Part shown: piece by piece, positions 18,276-26,945 of the stretch
How the letters are laid out: each line of letters opens with the position of its first letter
Numbering within the stretch: position 1 is the stretch's first letter
NCBI GenBank assembly: GCA_035638575.1
Contig: DASQZT010000132.1
Location: forward strand, 124,001 to 188,000
Reading direction: 5' to 3'
Source of the DNA: DASQZT01 sp035638575
GTDB lineage: Bacteria; Acidobacteriota; Terriglobia; Bryobacterales; Bryobacteraceae
Length of the DNA stretch: 64,000 nucleotides
Made by a program: the position numbers and the translations under genes
The notes under the pieces: generated by a model
What the model was told of the DNA's origin: nothing
Seen by the model: the letters and a program-made list of their open reading frames with translations, nothing else
The model's database searches: none

Positions 18276-18292
18276 CCGGGAAATAATCCCGG
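18276..18292 (-). terminator. Short hairpin between same-strand genes
   Basis: CCGGGA (18276-18281) pairs perfectly with TCCCGG (18287-18292) around an AATAA loop, 22 bp after the stop of the gene starting at 19090 on the minus strand. There is no T-tract, so an intrinsic terminator is only possible. Confidence 0.35.
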
Positions 18293-18313
18293 GTACGCCT
18301 GTTGCACCCGAAT

Positions 18314-19090
18314 CTACGCGCCTGAATCCTCGAGACAGCCCTGAAGCCAGAGCGTTCCGGAAACCATGTCTCCGGCCGTCGGTACGGTGCGCGACCGAAA
18401 CCGGGCGCGATCCACATAGATATCGACGGCCAAGTCGTCGCCGTCCAGGTCCACAACGGCCGTCCGAAAGACCAGGAATGGACGGTCCAGGAAGTCGGTT
18501 TTCCGGATGGTCCTGACCGGGCCTTGAAAAACGTAGTAATCCGAGGCGTCCTGAGCGGCCCGCACCAGGATCTCGGCCCGGCTCGTGTCGACTCCCGCGT
18601 GGTCCTTCGTAATGCGAACGGGAACTGGTGCGGCGAGCTTCAAATCGAGCGAGAGCGCGGCGAGGGCGAAATTGTGTTGCGACCCAATCTCGTACTTGCC
18701 CTTGTTCAGCGCGTACAGCGGGTCGAAGAATATTACGGACGGGCCATTATCGATGCCGGCAGCGATGAACCCTTCAAGGCCGAAGTGATTCGTGACGGAG
18801 TCGTACAGCCTGAGGCGCGCGGAGGCTCCGGCGGCGAGCCACGGGAACGCGCTGTGCAAATAGAAACTGGGCACGCTACGAGGCTTCACGAGGTGAACGA
18901 TGGCGCGGATATCGCCGGTGGCGAATCCCATGCACGCAAAATCGGCGCCTCCGAGATCTTCGCCATCCGGCTTAAACCGCCAGGAAGAAAAGTGCTGCCG
19001 AGCCAGCGTGGTGCTCTCACCGACAATCCGCTGCAACGGCGTGTCTGTGCCCTCGGGGATCACACACTCCCAGTAATTTCCGATTGCCAT
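18314..19090 (-). CDS. Hypothetical protein, no family recognised
   Basis: A 258-residue protein with no signal peptide or membrane segment. It has an alternating beta-rich pattern (FYLHSAFPWLAAGASARLRL, DIYVDRARFRSRTVPTAGDM) and several acidic turns, but no motif I can name. Base composition is lower in GC than its neighbours. It is divergent from the Panacea toxin-antitoxin pair, whose first gene starts about 120 bp away, which hints that both belong to one accessory insertion. Codon-level integrity is good: there is a single uninterrupted frame. Confidence 0.6.
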   Translation of the reverse strand: MAIGNYWECVIPEGTDTPLQRIVGESTTLARQHFSSWRFKPDGEDLGGADFACMGFATGDIRAIVHLVKPRSVPSFYLHSAFPWLAAGASARLRLYDSVTNHFGLEGFIAAGIDNGPSVIFFDPLYALNKGKYEIGSQHNFALAALSLDLKLAAPVPVRITKDHAGVDTSRAEILVRAAQDASDYYVFQGPVRTIRKTDFLDRPFLVFRTAVVDLDGDDLAVDIYVDRARFRSRTVPTAGDMVSGTLWLQGCLEDSGA

Positions 19091-19207
19091 CCAGGTCTGA
19101 AGCTATCATGTGGCGCCAGGCGGCGCTGCCGGCCACGCAACATGGTGGAAGACTGCGCTAGAACCGTGCGGCGGTTCCGCGGACCCACTCGATGCCTTAC
19201 AATGATA

Positions 19208-19771
19208 ATGAAGCTGATGGTGCTGCGGTTTAACGAACGAAGAGCGACCGAGGCGGCGGCTCGCTTCCTGAAACTCCGCGGCGACCGCATGAGCTACATC
19301 AAGCTCATCAAGATGCTGTACCTCCTCGATCGGGAGGCGCTGCTGCGGTGGGGCAGGCCGGTTACAACCGACAGATACGTTTCGATGGACAATGGGCCCG
19401 TCGTCAGCCGGATATACGATCTGATCCGCGAGGAACCTGCTCCGGGCGCCGATCCAATCTGGCATCATTACATCTCCACTCCCCAGGATTGGGAAGTCGC
19501 CCTCATCGCAGAGCCGGAACCTGCCGAACTCTCCCGTGCCGAAGAAGCGCTAATCGATGAGATCTACGCAGAGTACGGAAGAATGAACCGGTGGGATTTG
19601 GTACGCCTTTCCCACGATCTTCCGGAGTGGCAAGACCCCAAAGGAAGCGCCATCCCGATTCAGTACAGGGACATCCTGCGGGCCGGGAACAAGACCGAGA
19701 CTGAGATCGCGGCCGTGGAAGCCGAACTGGAGTCGCTGGCGGCCACGGAAGCGATGCTCCAGCCGGCATAG
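19208..19771 (+). CDS. Panacea-domain (SocA/DUF4065-like) antitoxin
   Basis: A 187-residue protein. The segment KLRGDRMSYIKLIKMLYLLDREALLRWGRPVTTD, followed by DRYVSMDNGPVVSRIYDLI, is the hallmark of the Panacea domain, known from SocA and from phage GepA-type proteins. Panacea proteins act as antitoxins paired with many unrelated toxins. The start is uncertain: ATG codons at 19202, 19208 and 19217 are all in frame. The stop (TAG, 19769-19771) directly abuts the ATG of the next gene. The rest of the protein is helical, ending in an acidic, Ala/Glu-rich tail (ETEIAAVEAELESL). Confidence 0.8.
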   Translation: MKLMVLRFNERRATEAAARFLKLRGDRMSYIKLIKMLYLLDREALLRWGRPVTTDRYVSMDNGPVVSRIYDLIREEPAPGADPIWHHYISTPQDWEVALIAEPEPAELSRAEEALIDEIYAEYGRMNRWDLVRLSHDLPEWQDPKGSAIPIQYRDILRAGNKTETEIAAVEAELESLAATEAMLQPA

Positions 19772-20152
19772 ATGGAGTGCGGCGACACATTCCTCATGCC
19801 CGCACCCGGCGGGCATGTTACGCCGCACCTTTGGATTGTCGTGACACAGCCCGATCCAGAGACGCATATGTGCGCCATCGTCAGCGTCACCACCTTACGG
19901 AACAGCAAGGATCAGACGATCATCCTCCGGCCCGGCGATCATCCGTTTATACGGCACGATTCGGCGATTTTCTATGGCGACGCAATGATCGTCGATGCCC
20001 TGCGGCTTGAATCGGAGATCGCGGCGGGACTGGCACTTGTTCGGGAGAAGTGCTCAAAGCCGACTCTGAAACTGGTGCAGGACGGCGTACTCGCATCGCC
20101 ATTCACCAGACCGAAGGTCCTGCGCTTTTGCCGGGAGCACTGGCCGCGATAG
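19772..20152 (+). CDS. Candidate toxin of the Panacea pair, family unknown
   Basis: A 126-residue protein whose ATG begins on the base after the antitoxin stop, so the two are translationally linked. The first half (GDTFLMPAPGGHVTPHLWIVV, then MCAIVSVTT) looks like a small beta-barrel in the style of MazF/PemK or SH3-like folds, but the catalytic Arg and Ser/Thr of MazF cannot be placed with confidence. The second half is helical and basic and ends KVLRFCREHWPR. The toxin role is inferred from position only. Confidence 0.6.
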   Translation: MECGDTFLMPAPGGHVTPHLWIVVTQPDPETHMCAIVSVTTLRNSKDQTIILRPGDHPFIRHDSAIFYGDAMIVDALRLESEIAAGLALVREKCSKPTLKLVQDGVLASPFTRPKVLRFCREHWPR

Positions 20153-20175
20153 CGCTGCGTTGACCAAGCCAACTC

Positions 20176-20220
20176 TCGGGTTGACATTCGACCCGAAAAG
20201 GCGCATACTCGGGTCGAATG
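20176..20220 (+). promoter_or_regulatory. padR promoter and autorepression operator; repeat ends on the start codon
   Basis: TTGACA (20181-20186) and CATACT (20204-20209) form a 17-bp-spaced promoter. A perfect 12-bp inverted repeat, CATTCGACCCGA (20185-20196) and TCGGGTCGAATG (20209-20220), spans it with a 12-base gap. The last three bases of the right arm are the padR ATG. A third half-site, TCGGGT, lies at 20176-20181. Transcription should start at about the ATG, so the mRNA would be leaderless or nearly so, and bound PadR would cover both promoter boxes. Confidence 0.75.
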
Positions 20221-20577
20221 TCTACACGGGACTCGGCCAACGAACGCATCACCCTGCTGCAGGGCACGCTCGACCTGCTCATCCTGCGCACCCTGGTCTT
20301 CGGCGAACAGCACGGGCAAGGCATCGCCCGCGCTATCCAGGAGACGTCCGAGGAGGTTCTCCTGGTGGATCACGGCTCGCTTTATCCGGCGCTGCAACGC
20401 CTGGAGACCAAGGGCTGGATCGACGCTAAATGGGGCATCAGCGATAACAACCGCAAGGCCCGGTTCTACAAACTGACCAGGCACGGCCGCGCGCAACTGG
20501 CGCACGAAGCCAGCGAGTGGCGCCGCCTGGCCGCCGCCATCGGCCGGGTGCTGGGGCCGGAACGGGCCGGGAGTTGA
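20218..20577 (+). CDS. PadR-family transcriptional regulator (acidobacterial ADOP-linked type)
   Basis: A 119-residue winged-helix repressor. The segments RITLLQGTLDLLILRTL and GSLYPALQRLETKGWI are the PadR wHTH signature, and the C-terminal helix (EASEWRRLAAAIGRVL) is the dimer arm of the short PadR-s2 class. PadR proteins are usually effector-responsive repressors of neighbouring transporter genes. It lies 3 bp before a giant permease, the pairing for which the acidobacterial PadR subfamily is defined. Its start codon is part of its own putative operator. Confidence 0.92.
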   Translation: MSTRDSANERITLLQGTLDLLILRTLVFGEQHGQGIARAIQETSEEVLLVDHGSLYPALQRLETKGWIDAKWGISDNNRKARFYKLTRHGRAQLAHEASEWRRLAAAIGRVLGPERAGS

Positions 20578-20580
20578 GCC

Positions 20581-23268
20581 ATGTTTCGCAAGGCGCGCCG
20601 CACGGACCAGGACTTTCATGAGGAGATCCAGGCCCACATCCGAATTGAGGCGGGCCGGTTGATCGGCGAGGGGCTGGACCCCGGAAAGGCGATGGCCGCC
20701 GCCCGCCGCGCCTTCGGCAACGTCACCAACAGGCGCGAGCAGTTTTACGAGTCAACCCGGTGGATGTGGCTCGATCATGTCCAACGGGACATCCGCTACT
20801 CGCTGCGCCAGCTCCGGGCTTCGCCCGTTTTCACGGCGACCGCAATCGTGTCGCTGGCCCTGGGGATCGGCGTCAATACGGCCATTTTCTCCCTGGCCGA
20901 CCAGGCGCTCGTGCGGATGCTTCCCGTCGAGAAGCCCGAGGAACTGGTGCTGCTGAACTGGAAAGGCCTGTTTGTGGGCGGCGGCGTGGGCAGCGACAAT
21001 CTGTTTCCGTATCCGTTTTACCGCGATCTGCGCAGCCGGAACGAGATCTTTCAGGACATGTTCGCGCGCCATCCGACGGAGATCAATCTCTCTTGCGGCG
21101 GCCAGCCGGAGCCGGTCGATGCGGAGCTGGTTTCCGGCTCGTACTTCCCCGTGCTCGGCGTGCGGCCCGCCCTGGGCCGGCTTCTGGAAAACTCCGACGA
21201 TCTCGAGCCGCAGGCCCATCCCGTGGTGGTGCTCTCCTACGATTACTGGCGGAACCGGCTGGGCGCGGACCCGGGAATTGTGGGCAGGAGCGTTCTGGTG
21301 AACAGCTACCCCATGACGGTGGTGGGTGTGGCAGCGCCGGGGTTTCACGGCGTCGATTGGGGCTCTGTGCCGGCCCTCTGGATTCCCATCATGATGAAGC
21401 GGGAGGCCACGCCGCACTGGGACTCGCTGTTCGACCGGCGGACCAAGTGGCTGCACATTTTCGGCCGCCTGAAGCCGGGCATCGCGAGGGAACAGGCGGC
21501 GGCTCGGTTGCAACCGTGGTTCCAGGCCTACTTGCGGGAGGACACGCGGCGCGAGGGCTGGCCGCCGGTGACCGCCGCGCAAATGAAAGAGTACCTGGCG
21601 TCGCGGCTCCAGGTGCTGCCGGCCGCGCAGGGACGCTCCGATCTGCGCCGCCGGATTCGGGAACCGATGTTGATCCTGCTGGGCGCCACTGCCCTGATTC
21701 TCACTCTGGCCTGTCTGAATGTGGCCAATCTTTCGCTTGCCAGGGCGTTCGCGCGGGCCCGCGCGACGGCATTGCGGACCGCGCTGGGCGCTACACGCGG
21801 CAGAATTCTGGCGGAGCATCTCACCGAGAGCGCATTGCTGGCCGCGGCGGGATGCCTGGCGGGCGTTCTGCTGGCGCCCCTGGCCGGCCGCGCGCTGCTC
21901 TCATTTTTGCCGCAGGGCACAACCGGGGTCGGGTTGCATACCGGTCCGGACCTTCGCGTTCTGCTGTTCGCATTGGCAGTGACGGTCGCGATCGCATTTC
22001 TGTGCGGCAGCGCGCCGGCCCTGCATGCGGCATCCATCGACCCCGTCGCCGCGCTGAAACAGCGGCCGGCCGGGGTGGCCGGAGGGCTCGGACTGAGAAA
22101 GGCGCTGGTCGTCGGCCAGTACGCCCTGGCGCTCGTTCTGCTGATCGGCGCCGGTCTTTTCGCACGGACGCTGGCCAGCCTGCGCGCCCAGGGACCAGGT
22201 TTCTCCAGCGCCAATCTCCTGACGTTCGGCGTCGATCCGGTCAGCAACGGATACTCCCCCGAGAAGGCGAAACAGCTTCTGCGGCAGTTGCAGACGGTGG
22301 TGCGGGAGTTGCCCGAAGTCGAGCAGGCTGGGCTCGCCCGCAACGCTATCCTGCGCGGCGGCGGGTGGAACAACCCGGTCACCGTGCAGGCAGCGAGGCA
22401 GCGCATTATCACGGAAGACATCGGGATGAACGCGGTCGATCCGGGCTTCTTCGAGGCGCTGGGGACGCCCGTCATCCAGGGCCGGAACTTTAACGAGCGC
22501 GACTCCTATTCCGCCGGGGGCGGACCGCTCCGCTCGGCGATCGTGAACGAGCAGTTCGTCAAGCAATATCTCGCGGATGGCGACCCCATTGGAACGCGCG
22601 TGGGCATCGGCGACCGGCCGGACACGCGGGCTGCGGCCCAAATCGTCGGTGTGGTGAAGAGCTTCCACGATTTCGGGCTGCGCCAGCCGGAAGCCGAGAT
22701 CTTCTTTCCGTTCTGGGAGGATGGCCCGGCCGGGGCAACGTTCTATGTGCGTTCGCGCAGCTCGGCGGAGGCGGCGGCATTGTCGATCCGGGCCGCCATC
22801 CGGCGAGCGGCCCCCACGCTGACGCTGGATTCGCTTCGCACCGTTGACGACCAGCTCGATCGGCTGCTGATCGGCGAACGCATGCTGGCGCAGCTGGCCG
22901 GGGTTTTTGCGGTCCTGGCCACGCTTCTGGCCATGATCGGCCTGTATGGAGTGCTCTCGTTTTCGGCTGCCAGCCGCACGAAAGAGATGGGCATCCGCCT
23001 GGCTCTGGGCGCGCCCCGCCGGGCCGCCGGAGGCTTGATTATCCGCGAGGCGGCCGCGCTGGCGGGCGCGGGGATGGCGATTGCGATGCCGGTATCGTGG
23101 GCGCTGGGACGCCTGGTCGAGAACCAGTTGTACGGGGTGCGTCCCATGGATGCCGTGACGATTCTGGGCGCGGGCGCCATCCTGGCATTCGTCTGCCTCG
23201 CCGCCAGTGCGGCGCCCGCCCGCAGGGTCGGCGCGCTCGACCCGCTGGAGATCCTCCGCGGAGAGTGA
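20581..23268 (+). CDS. Acidobacterial duplicated orphan permease (ADOP), MacB/FtsX-like
   Basis: An 895-residue membrane protein. After a cytoplasmic N-terminal region (about 80 residues, AAARRAFGNV), the first transmembrane helix (about 85-107) leads into a MacB periplasmic core domain. A cluster of three FtsX helices then starts at about residue 360 (ILLGATALILTLACLNVANL). The whole unit is repeated (ALVVGQYALALVLLIGAGLF, second periplasmic domain, final FtsX helices), ending PARRVGALDPLEILRGE. This is the duplicated orphan permease layout. No ATPase gene is nearby, so the energy source and substrate are unknown; MacB relatives act in efflux or mechanotransmission. Confidence 0.9.
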   Translation: MFRKARRTDQDFHEEIQAHIRIEAGRLIGEGLDPGKAMAAARRAFGNVTNRREQFYESTRWMWLDHVQRDIRYSLRQLRASPVFTATAIVSLALGIGVNTAIFSLADQALVRMLPVEKPEELVLLNWKGLFVGGGVGSDNLFPYPFYRDLRSRNEIFQDMFARHPTEINLSCGGQPEPVDAELVSGSYFPVLGVRPALGRLLENSDDLEPQAHPVVVLSYDYWRNRLGADPGIVGRSVLVNSYPMTVVGVAAPGFHGVDWGSVPALWIPIMMKREATPHWDSLFDRRTKWLHIFGRLKPGIAREQAAARLQPWFQAYLREDTRREGWPPVTAAQMKEYLASRLQVLPAAQGRSDLRRRIREPMLILLGATALILTLACLNVANLSLARAFARARATALRTALGATRGRILAEHLTESALLAAAGCLAGVLLAPLAGRALLSFLPQGTTGVGLHTGPDLRVLLFALAVTVAIAFLCGSAPALHAASIDPVAALKQRPAGVAGGLGLRKALVVGQYALALVLLIGAGLFARTLASLRAQGPGFSSANLLTFGVDPVSNGYSPEKAKQLLRQLQTVVRELPEVEQAGLARNAILRGGGWNNPVTVQAARQRIITEDIGMNAVDPGFFEALGTPVIQGRNFNERDSYSAGGGPLRSAIVNEQFVKQYLADGDPIGTRVGIGDRPDTRAAAQIVGVVKSFHDFGLRQPEAEIFFPFWEDGPAGATFYVRSRSSAEAAALSIRAAIRRAAPTLTLDSLRTVDDQLDRLLIGERMLAQLAGVFAVLATLLAMIGLYGVLSFSAASRTKEMGIRLALGAPRRAAGGLIIREAAALAGAGMAIAMPVSWALGRLVENQLYGVRPMDAVTILGAGAILAFVCLAASAAPARRVGALDPLEILRGE

Positions 23269-23300
23269 TACCGCGCGCAGTTCGATTGCCGCACCCGGCT

Positions 23301-23337
23301 CATTGGTAGAAGCTCTATGGTAGGATATCTACTAATG
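23301..23337 (+). promoter_or_regulatory. Inverted repeat ending on the second padR start codon
   Basis: CATTGGTAGA (23301-23310) and TCTACTAATG (23328-23337) pair at 9 of 10 positions; the last three bases are the ATG. The gap is 17 bases, one longer than the equivalent spacing at the other two padR genes. TAGGAT at 23321-23326 is a possible -10 box; no good -35 is visible. Confidence 0.6.
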
Positions 23338-23670
23338 ACCGATCGCATCGATCTTCTTCAAGGCACGCTCGACCTGCTCATCCTGCAAGTCCTCCAATGG
23401 GCGCCCGAGCACGGCCACGGCATCGGGCAGGCCATCCGCGCCGGCTCCCGGGACGTGCTGCAAGTGGAGCACGGGTCGCTCTATCCCGCCCTGCACCGGC
23501 TGGAGCTTCGCGGCTGGCTCTCGTCCGAATGGAAAACGTCGGATGCCAACCGCCGCGCGAAATACTACAGGCTCACGCCGCGGGGCAGGAAGCAATTGAT
23601 CGAAGAGCAATCCAAGTGGAAACAACTGGTGCGCGCCGTGGCCCGCACCATGAAACCGGTTCAGGAGTAA
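23335..23670 (+). CDS. PadR-family transcriptional regulator (ADOP-linked)
   Basis: A 111-residue winged-helix protein from the ATG at 23335 (MTDRIDLLQGTLDLLILQVL), chosen because family alignment starts there and because this ATG closes an inverted repeat, as in the two other padR genes of the window; an in-frame ATG lies 18 bases upstream. The recognition region is HGSLYPALHRLELRGWLSSEW and the C-terminal helix KQLIEEQSKWKQLVRAVART. It precedes the second ADOP permease by 4 bp and presumably represses it. Confidence 0.9.
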   Translation: MTDRIDLLQGTLDLLILQVLQWAPEHGHGIGQAIRAGSRDVLQVEHGSLYPALHRLELRGWLSSEWKTSDANRRAKYYRLTPRGRKQLIEEQSKWKQLVRAVARTMKPVQE

Positions 23671-23674
23671 AACC

Positions 23675-26290
23675 ATGTGGCGGCGCGTATTCCTCCAGCG
23701 GCGGCTGGATCGGGACCTCGATGCGGAACTTCAGGCGCACCTGGAAATCGAAACCGCGCGGCTGATGGAGCAGGGGCTAACGCGCGAGGAGGCCCGAGTG
23801 CGGGCCCGCCAGGCATTCGGCAATCCCGGGCTGGTCGCGGAGGCCACCCGCGAAGTGTACAGCTTCGCCTGGCTGCGGCACGTGCTGCAGGACCTGCGAT
23901 ACGCCGCGCGCGCGGTGCGGGTCAGTCCCGGCTTCAGCATCGCCGTGGTGCTCTCGCTGGCGCTCGGCATCGGCGCTTCGACGGCCGTCTTCAGCATCGC
24001 CGATACCGTCTTCCTGCGTCCCCTGCCCTATGCCGGTGCGGAACGGCTCGTGTGGGTCGCGATCCGCTTCCCCAGCATCAAGGGCGAGTTCCTCCCCTCG
24101 CCCGACTACGTCGCCTGGCGGCGCGATAACCGCGTGTTCGAGCAGTTGGCCGCCACGCAGGCAAACTGCTGCGCCACCGCGATTGTCAACGCTCCCGACC
24201 CCGCCGAAATCCACACCGCGCGCGTCTCCGTCAATTTCCTGGAAGCGTTCGGCACGGTCCCAGCGCTCGGCCGCACCTTCACCGCCGAAGAGGAACCGCC
24301 CAACGGGCCGAAAGCCGTTCTGCTGACCGCCCAGTTCTGGCGAAATCATTTCCACTCGCGCCGCGACGTCCTGGGGCAAACCATCGCGCTCGATGGCCAG
24401 CCCTTCACCATCGCCGGCGTACTGCCGCCGTCCTTCATCTTCCCCATGGATGTCCAGGTGGACGTCCTCACCACTCTGCCAGTCTCGCCCACGGCCAGCC
24501 ATCACGACCGCACCATGATGACCTGGGCCACGTTCGGGCGCCTGAAGCCTGGCGTCACCGTGGCCCAGGCCCGGGCGAACCTGGAGACGCTTTTCGCCGC
24601 CAGCAAGGCCGATGCGCCGCTTTTTTTCCGCGCGGACAACAGCCTCGTGGTCGAGCCGCTCCAGCAACACCGCGTGGGGAATGCGCGGATGCTCCTCGCC
24701 GTTCTGCTCGGCGCAGTGGGCTGCCTGCTGCTGATCGCGTGCGCCAACGTCGCCAACCTGCTGCTGGCGCGCTGGTCGGCGCGCTCCCGCGAGCTTGCCG
24801 TACGGGCCGCGATCGGGGCCGGCCGCGCCCGCCTGGTCCGCCAACTGTTCACCGAGACGGTGTTCCTGACGGCCCTCGGATGGATCGCCAGCCTGGCGCT
24901 GGTCGCGGGCGCCCTCTCGGCCTTCGTCCACTTCGCCGCCCATGAGCTGCCGCGCTTGAGCGAGGTCGCCGTGGATGCCCGCGTGTTCGGCATTTCGCTC
25001 GCGGTCTCGCTGGCGACCACGCTCGTGTTTGGCGGCCTGCCCGCCCTGCGCGCCGGCAGCGTCGATATCCACGCCGTTTTGCAGGGGGCCGGCCGGCCGG
25101 GAATCGCGGGCGGATACCGCGTCCTGCGCCGCGCCCTGGTCGCCGCCGAAATCGCGCTGTCGGTGATGCTGCTCTCCGGCGCCGCCCTGCTGCTCCAAAC
25201 GCTTTGGCATCTCCGGAACGACCGCCTCGGATTCCAGCCTGACCACCTTCTGTCGGTCTCGCTTTCGCTGCGCGGAACGAAGCTCGAAAAGCGCGACACC
25301 GAAACGGTGGCCAGCGGCATTCTCACTTATATGCGGCGTCTTCCGGGAACCCAGGCGGCCGCTCTCACCCAGTGCACTCCCCTCTCTGGCGGGTCGATGT
25401 TCATCACCTTCTCGCGTTCCGACCGGCCGCTGCCCGAGCCCTTTCATCGCGGCGACGGCATCGCCGTGTGCGGCGTCGGGCCGGACTACTTCCAGGCGGC
25501 GGGCAGCCGGCTGATCCGCGGCCGATTCCTTGCCGAGGACGATTACCGCCATCCGGACACCGCCGCGATCATCAATGAAGCCGCGGCGAGCGCGTACTTC
25601 CCCGGCGAAGATCCCGTCGGCAAGCAGATCGGAGGCAACGCCAAGGGCGGATGGAAGACCGTGGCCGGCGTCGTCTCGGATTCGAAGAATCAAGGCCTGA
25701 ACCTGCCGCCCATGCCGCAGATGTTCGTCAACAACCCGGGCGCCGCCCAGTCCTCGCAGCTTCTCTTCGTGGTGCGGAGCCTGGCCGGCGAGCAAGCCCT
25801 GGCATCCGAGATCCGCTCCGAGCTTCGGTCGCTCGATCCCGGCCTGTTCGCCAAATTTGAAACGCTGGACGAGGCGATTCGCCGAATCACCGCCGGCCCG
25901 CGCTTCAACGGCATCCTGCTGGCGAGCTTCGCCGCCATTGCCTTCCTCACCGCGATGGTGGGAGTCTACGGCGTTATCGCATTTGCCGTCGCGCAGCGGA
26001 CCCAGGAGATCGGCATCCGCATGGCCTTGGGCGCCGGGCCGCGCCGCGTGCTCGCCCTCCTGCTGCGCGAAGGCGCCCTGCTGGTCGCGATCGGAACCGC
26101 CGTGGGACTCGGCGGCGCGCTCGCCCTGAACCGTTACGGGTCCACCCTGTTGTACGGCGTCGCCGCCGCCGATCCGCGGACCTATGCCGCCGTCGTGCTG
26201 GGGCTGGCGATCGCCGCGGCCGCCGCGACCAGCGTCCCCGCCCGCCGCGCCGCCTCGATCGACCCGATCCGCGCCCTGCGCCACGACTGA
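23675..26290 (+). CDS. Acidobacterial duplicated orphan permease (ADOP), MacB/FtsX-like
   Basis: An 871-residue permease with the same plan as the gene at 20581: N-terminal cytoplasmic helices, a transmembrane helix at about 85-107 (SIAVVLSLALGIGASTAVFS), a MacB core domain, FtsX helices (LLAVLLGAVGCLLLIACANV), a second copy, and a terminal PARRAASIDPIRALRHD. Sequence divergence from the first ADOP is large, so this is not a recent tandem duplication. Its own PadR lies 4 bp upstream. Substrate unknown; no ATPase nearby. Confidence 0.9.
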   Translation: MWRRVFLQRRLDRDLDAELQAHLEIETARLMEQGLTREEARVRARQAFGNPGLVAEATREVYSFAWLRHVLQDLRYAARAVRVSPGFSIAVVLSLALGIGASTAVFSIADTVFLRPLPYAGAERLVWVAIRFPSIKGEFLPSPDYVAWRRDNRVFEQLAATQANCCATAIVNAPDPAEIHTARVSVNFLEAFGTVPALGRTFTAEEEPPNGPKAVLLTAQFWRNHFHSRRDVLGQTIALDGQPFTIAGVLPPSFIFPMDVQVDVLTTLPVSPTASHHDRTMMTWATFGRLKPGVTVAQARANLETLFAASKADAPLFFRADNSLVVEPLQQHRVGNARMLLAVLLGAVGCLLLIACANVANLLLARWSARSRELAVRAAIGAGRARLVRQLFTETVFLTALGWIASLALVAGALSAFVHFAAHELPRLSEVAVDARVFGISLAVSLATTLVFGGLPALRAGSVDIHAVLQGAGRPGIAGGYRVLRRALVAAEIALSVMLLSGAALLLQTLWHLRNDRLGFQPDHLLSVSLSLRGTKLEKRDTETVASGILTYMRRLPGTQAAALTQCTPLSGGSMFITFSRSDRPLPEPFHRGDGIAVCGVGPDYFQAAGSRLIRGRFLAEDDYRHPDTAAIINEAAASAYFPGEDPVGKQIGGNAKGGWKTVAGVVSDSKNQGLNLPPMPQMFVNNPGAAQSSQLLFVVRSLAGEQALASEIRSELRSLDPGLFAKFETLDEAIRRITAGPRFNGILLASFAAIAFLTAMVGVYGVIAFAVAQRTQEIGIRMALGAGPRRVLALLLREGALLVAIGTAVGLGGALALNRYGSTLLYGVAAADPRTYAAVVLGLAIAAAAATSVPARRAASIDPIRALRHD

Positions 26291-26309
26291 GCACGCGCTC
26301 TATTGCGCG

Positions 26310-26945
26310 TCAGTCCACCAGCCCGTTCCTCACGGCGAACCGCACCAGCTCGTTGATGCTGTGCAGATTCAGCTTCTCCATGATGTGGCCGCGGTGGGCA
26401 TCCACTGTGTAGACGCTGAGGTTGAGCACGCCGGCGATCTCCTTGTTGGTCTTGCCTTCGGCCAGCATTTGCAGCACTTCCCGCTCGCGGCTGGTGAGCT
26501 GGTCGATAGGGTTGGTCACGTGGCGGCGGTAGTCGTCGAGTACGGCGTCGGAAACCGCCGGGCTGAGGTAGCCTTCGCCGGACGCCACCGCGCGCACCGC
26601 GGAGACCAGGTCGGCCGCCACGGAATCCTTCAGCAAATAGCCGCGCGCCCCGGCTCGCAGGATTTCGCGCACGTAGACCGAGTCCTTGTGCATGCTCAAG
26701 GCCAGCACGCGCGCGTGAGGAGTCGAGGTGCCCAGCCGGCGGGTCGCCTCGATGCCGTTCAGCTCCGGCATGGAGACGTCCATTACAATCACGTCGGGCC
26801 GCATTTTCTCGGCCTGCTCCACGGCTTCCCGGCCGTTGCCCGCCTCGCCCACGATTTCCATGTCGGGCTGCTCGCCCAAAATCATCTTGAAGCCTTGCCG
26901 GACCACGGCATGGTCGTCAGCCAGCAGGATTCGTATGCGTTTCAT
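26310..26945 (-). CDS. NarL/LuxR-family response regulator
   Basis: A 211-residue two-domain regulator. The receiver domain (residues 1-120) has the acidic pair Asp10/Asp11, phospho-acceptor Asp56 (VIVMDVSMPELNG), the Thr/Ser-Lys pair (LALSMHK, GYLLKDSV), and a C-terminal LuxR helix-turn-helix (about 145-205; LTSREREVLQMLAEGKTNKEI). The start at 26945 (MKRIRILLADD) is preferred over an upstream ATG because the receiver fold begins there. The start lies inside the 3' end of the kinase gene (29-bp overlap), so the pair is co-translated. Confidence 0.92.
   Translation of the reverse strand: MKRIRILLADDHAVVRQGFKMILGEQPDMEIVGEAGNGREAVEQAEKMRPDVIVMDVSMPELNGIEATRRLGTSTPHARVLALSMHKDSVYVREILRAGARGYLLKDSVAADLVSAVRAVASGEGYLSPAVSDAVLDDYRRHVTNPIDQLTSREREVLQMLAEGKTNKEIAGVLNLSVYTVDAHRGHIMEKLNLHSINELVRFAVRNGLVD

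Noticed and set aside
23777..26284. 835-codon open frame opposite the second ADOP permease
   Set aside because: Antisense shadow; composition is Arg/Gly/Gln/His-rich and the opposite strand encodes a complete permease.
20218..26290. Recent tandem duplication of the PadR-ADOP module
   Set aside because: The two permeases and the two regulators differ too much along their length, and their operators have unrelated half-sites.
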